From NCBI RefSeq assembly GCF_004123905.1, contig NZ_MZXW01000037.1, positions 28,727 to 92,726 on the forward strand: a stretch of DNA of 64,000 bases, given 5' to 3'. The notes below the pieces were generated by a model. It saw nothing but the letters and a program-made list of their open reading frames with translations, had not been told where the DNA came from and made no database searches. The stretch comes from Bradyrhizobium betae. Lineage in GTDB: Bacteria > Pseudomonadota > Alphaproteobacteria > Rhizobiales > Xanthobacteraceae. This document shows positions 61,535-64,000 of the stretch, one piece after another; position 1 is the stretch's first letter, and every line of letters starts with the position of its first letter. The translations under genes and the position numbers were made by a program.

Positions 61535-62728
61535 CTATTCGGTGGCCGCATAGAGCAAGCCCGCGACGGGCAGAGCGAGCCCGATTCCCGATGCCAGCGT
61601 CCAGCCGCCTTGCGCGAACGCCCAGGCGCCGATTGCGGAGCCGGCAGCGCCGGCCGCGAAGAACGTCGCCATATAGAGCCCGTTGAGGCGGCTGCGATGC
61701 TCATGACCGAGCGCGAAGATGGCCCGGAAGCCGAGCACGACGTTGCCTTGCACGCCGATGTCGATGGCGATCGCGGCCACGACCAGGCAGGCGAGGTTCA
61801 GCATCGAGCCAGCCGCGCCGATATAAGTCACGAGGAAACCGAAAGCGGCGAGCAGCATCGCAACCAGCGTCGCGATCCGGCTATGGCCGCGATCGGCGAG
61901 CCGTCCCGCGATGGGAGCCGCGAACACGCCGGCGACGCCGGCCAGCGCAAACAGAGCGATGCCGCTCTGGGAGAAGCCGAACACACCGGCGAGCTGGAGT
62001 GGCGCCACCGTCCAGAACAGCGTGAAGCAGCCGAACAGGCTGGCCTGATAGAGCGCCCGGCGCCGGAGCAGCGGCGTGGTCAGGGCCAGATGCGGCATCG
62101 ACAGCAGCAGCGTGCCGTAATGCATGCGTGCAACGGGCTTGCGCTTCGGCAGCGTCAGCCACAGCACCGTTGCCAGCACGATCATGAGCGCAGCCGAGCC
62201 GAAGAACACCGCATGCCACGACGTCGCCGCGGTGACGAAGCTCGACACCGGCCGCGCCAGCATGATGCCGAACATCAGCCCGGTCGAGACGTTGCCGACG
62301 ACGCGGCCACGGATGGCCTCCGGCGCCAGATGCGCCGCGTAGGGAATGATGATCTGCACCGCGACCGAGCCGAGCCCGATGAACAGCGCCGCGATCAGGA
62401 ACGGCAGCGCGTGGGTCGCAAACCCTGCGGCGAGCAGGGACGCTGCGCCAAGCGTGATCACCGAGCAGATCAGCGTGCGGTTCTCGACGAGGTCGCCGAG
62501 CGGCACGATGAAGAGAAGCCCGACGCCATAGCCGATCTGCGTCATGGTCACGATCAACCCCGCCGCTTCATGCGACAGGCCGAGCGCAGCGCTGATCGGG
62601 GCGATCAGCGGCTGGGCGTAGTAGATGTTGGCGGCAATCATGCCACAGGCTGCGGCCAGCACGAAGGTCAGTCGCTGCGACACCGCATCCGGTTCGGGCG
62701 CGGTCTCGATCGTGGCATTCATCGTCAT
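61535..62728 (-). CDS. MFS transporter
   Basis: 397 residues, about 12 hydrophobic segments. Motif-A-like GVGLLFIVPLGDLVENRTLI and a central RRRALYQASLFGCF loop. Probably a drug or metabolite exporter. GGAGA precedes the start. A perfect 16-bp palindrome stands 23 bases upstream and the TetR gene follows it, so this gene is probably repressed by that TetR protein. Confidence 0.85.
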   Translation of the reverse strand: MTMNATIETAPEPDAVSQRLTFVLAAACGMIAANIYYAQPLIAPISAALGLSHEAAGLIVTMTQIGYGVGLLFIVPLGDLVENRTLICSVITLGAASLLAAGFATHALPFLIAALFIGLGSVAVQIIIPYAAHLAPEAIRGRVVGNVSTGLMFGIMLARPVSSFVTAATSWHAVFFGSAALMIVLATVLWLTLPKRKPVARMHYGTLLLSMPHLALTTPLLRRRALYQASLFGCFTLFWTVAPLQLAGVFGFSQSGIALFALAGVAGVFAAPIAGRLADRGHSRIATLVAMLLAAFGFLVTYIGAAGSMLNLACLVVAAIAIDIGVQGNVVLGFRAIFALGHEHRSRLNGLYMATFFAAGAAGSAIGAWAFAQGGWTLASGIGLALPVAGLLYAATE

Positions 62729-62750
62729 TTACGCAAGTCTCCGTTAGATC

Positions 62751-62766
62751 GGGAACGATCGTTCCC
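62751..62766. promoter_or_regulatory. TetR operator candidate before the MFS gene
   Basis: GGGAACGATCGTTCCC, a perfect 16-bp palindrome between the TetR stop and the MFS start. Confidence 0.7.
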
Positions 62767-62781
62767 TAATATGACAAGAAT

Positions 62782-63417
62782 TCAGGCGAGCAGTTTCATC
62801 GCGACGCCGACCAGGCGCTCGCCGTCGAGCGGCAGCCGCGCCTTGCCGACGACGCGCAAGCCCTGCGTGATGCAGATCATCAGTCGCGCGGTGTCGTCAG
62901 CCTCGACATGTTCAGGGATCGAGCCGTCGGCCTGACCCTCGCGGATCAGGCCGGCGATGAAGCTCTCGTTGGTCGCGAGTTGCGCGGACACACGCGCGCG
63001 GATCACCGGATCGACCGCCGACAGCTCGACCGCACTGCCGACCACGATGCAGCCGCGGCGCCCTTCGCTGCCCTGGGAGTGCTCGACATAGGACTCAAGC
63101 ACGAGACGCAAGCGTTCGCGGCCATTCGCGCCGCGCGCGGCCGCGCTGCGGGTCTGCTCCCGGCGCACCGACGCGTAGCGCTCGAAGGCGGCGACGAATA
63201 CGGCGTGCTTGTCGCGAAACGCCTTGTAGACGCTGCCGGTGGCAAGCCGCATCGCGGCGGTGAGGTCGCCGATCGAGGTGGCATGATAACCCCGCTCGCA
63301 GAACACCCGCACCGCCCCGTCCAGGGCCGTGTCCATATCAAACTCCCGGGGACGGCCGGGTGGCTGGGCAGCAGGTGGTTGGGCGGCAGGCCTGGACCTT
63401 CGGGCGGCTTTTTGCAT
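62782..63417 (-). CDS. TetR/AcrR-family regulator
   Basis: 211 residues from ATG 63417; the frame is open further but this start gives the basic/Pro-rich lead, then GRPREFDMDTALDGAVRVF and the helix-turn-helix YHATSIGDLTAAMRLATGSV at about residues 45-64. The C-terminal half is a ligand-binding domain with two Cys residues (one in RRGCIVVGSAVE). It sits upstream of the MFS gene on the same strand. A relaxed copy of the same operator lies before it. Confidence 0.88.
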   Translation of the reverse strand: MQKAARRSRPAAQPPAAQPPGRPREFDMDTALDGAVRVFCERGYHATSIGDLTAAMRLATGSVYKAFRDKHAVFVAAFERYASVRREQTRSAAARGANGRERLRLVLESYVEHSQGSEGRRGCIVVGSAVELSAVDPVIRARVSAQLATNESFIAGLIREGQADGSIPEHVEADDTARLMICITQGLRVVGKARLPLDGERLVGVAMKLLA

Positions 63418-63429
63418 TGCGGGATAATA

Positions 63430-63445
63430 GGGAATGATCGTTTCC
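63430..63445. promoter_or_regulatory. TetR operator candidate before the TetR gene
   Basis: GGGAATGATCGTTTCC differs from the palindrome at 62751 at two positions only. It is 13 bases upstream of the TetR start, so autoregulation is likely. Confidence 0.6.
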
Positions 63446-63648
63446 GAATAAAGACACGGAGTTGTGAATGGGATGGATTGGGTCACCTCGTGTCCCGGAC
63501 ACGCTGCGGCACGTAGTGACGCTGCGCAGAGCCGGGGCCCAGAAGGCGGCACAGCGACATGGGCCCCCGCTCTGCAGCGCACCGTCGAAGAGACGCTGCG
63601 CCGCGTCCGGGGCACGAAAGCGGAGTTTGGCGCACGCTCGCTCCACAT

Positions 63649-63728
63649 CGTCATTGCGAGCGCAGCGAAGCAATCCAGACTGCCGCCGCGGAGGGATTCT
63701 GGATTGCTTCGCTGCGCTCGCAATGACG
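63649..63728. repeat. perfect 30-bp inverted repeat, Bradyrhizobium type
   Basis: The left arm (63649-63678) and right arm (63699-63728) are exact reverse complements with a 20-base centre; each outer end is CGTCATTGCGAGCG. No gene is seen across 63446-63856. Confidence 0.85.
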
Positions 63729-63763
63729 GAGTGTGAGGCGGCGGCTCGTTCTCTGATCACCGC

Positions 63764-63853
63764 TGTCATTCCCCGCGAAGGCGGGGAATCCAGTACGCCG
63801 CGACTTCTCGGTTCAATCATAACTGTCTCGGAGTACTGGATCGCCCGGTCAAG
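63764..63853. repeat. intergenic repeat interrupted by an IS481 element
   Basis: Starts TGTCATTCCCCGCGAAGG with a GCGGGGAATCC arm and runs to TACTGGATCGCCCGGTCAAG at 63853. Copies of this element I know continue with a complementary CCGGGCGATGAC end; here that end is missing and transposon DNA begins. Confidence 0.6.
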
Positions 63854-63856
63854 TGT

Positions 63857-64000
63857 TCAGACCGGGGACATAGCTGACGGTTGTTCGGACACATCACTGA
63901 CAGTTTGACCGCGGGTCAAGTCGATTGAGCCGACCTGCCAGCTGGCAAAGAAGACACCGTAACGGCCGTCGCGGTCGAGCGGCCTGACGGCCAGCTGCTC
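63857..64000 (-). mobile_element. 3' part of an IS481-family transposase gene, running off the window
   Basis: On the minus strand 47 codons read VRPLDRDGRYGVFF, then ASWQVGSIDLT and VSDVSEQPSAMSPV before the TGA at 63857. This is the C-terminal tail (with the VSEQ..AMSP end) typical of rhizobial IS481-family transposases from memory. The start lies beyond base 64000. The terminal TGTTCAGACC at about 63854 is a candidate IS end. Confidence 0.7.

Overview
The window reads as chromosomal DNA of a high-GC alphaproteobacterium, most likely Bradyrhizobium or a close relative in the Nitrobacteraceae. The reasons are a red-type (form IC) Calvin-cycle operon in the order cbbF-P-T-A-L-S-X-E with divergent cbbR, several promoters of the alphaproteobacterial general-stress sigma factor EcfG type (GGAAC-N16-NGTT), FixK/FNR-type boxes, and intergenic palindromic repeats of the kind scattered through Bradyrhizobium genomes. 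I saw no rRNA, tRNA, CRISPR array or prophage.

Layout. 1-23 kb is ordinary housekeeping and metabolic sequence: pdxH, two SDR oxidoreductases, a CorA transporter, an L,D-transpeptidase, an extensin-like protein, an acyl-CoA ligase, glutaryl-CoA dehydrogenase, a RibB with a degenerate second domain, a Kef-type antiporter, an aminotransferase, PhoD and a nitronate monooxygenase. 23-26 kb holds a truncated HxlR-type regulator remnant and an EmrAB-like efflux pair. 26-45 kb is an accessory stress island: many proteins under 100 residues, a PRC-barrel protein, DUF4142 and DUF3147 proteins, a frameshifted thiamine-diphosphate enzyme, and at the centre a 2095-residue soluble hybrid histidine kinase with eleven near-identical 92-residue HAMP repeats, followed by a REC-PAS-HWE kinase. 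Seven promoter regions here carry EcfG-like boxes, so this looks like one general-stress regulon neighbourhood. 45-50 kb has a DegP-type protease with a striking 15-bp inverted repeat at its start, a universal stress protein with a FixK-type box, and a frameshifted GGDEF/EAL protein. 50.5-60.4 kb is the CO2-fixation operon with cbbR. 60-64 kb ends with small proteins, a TetR/MFS efflux pair with matching palindromic operators, Bradyrhizobium-type repeats, and the 3' end of an IS481-family transposase running off the window.

How the parts work together. The cbb operon supplies a nearly complete Calvin cycle (bisphosphatase, phosphoribulokinase, transketolase, aldolase, RuBisCO, epimerase) plus the RuBisCO activase CbbX, controlled by CbbR. 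The stress island pairs two unusual kinases with predicted EcfG-driven effector genes; PhyR, NepR and EcfG themselves are not in the window. Two genes (27048-28834 and 48410-50265) are each broken by what looks like one missing base, which may be real decay or sequencing error.
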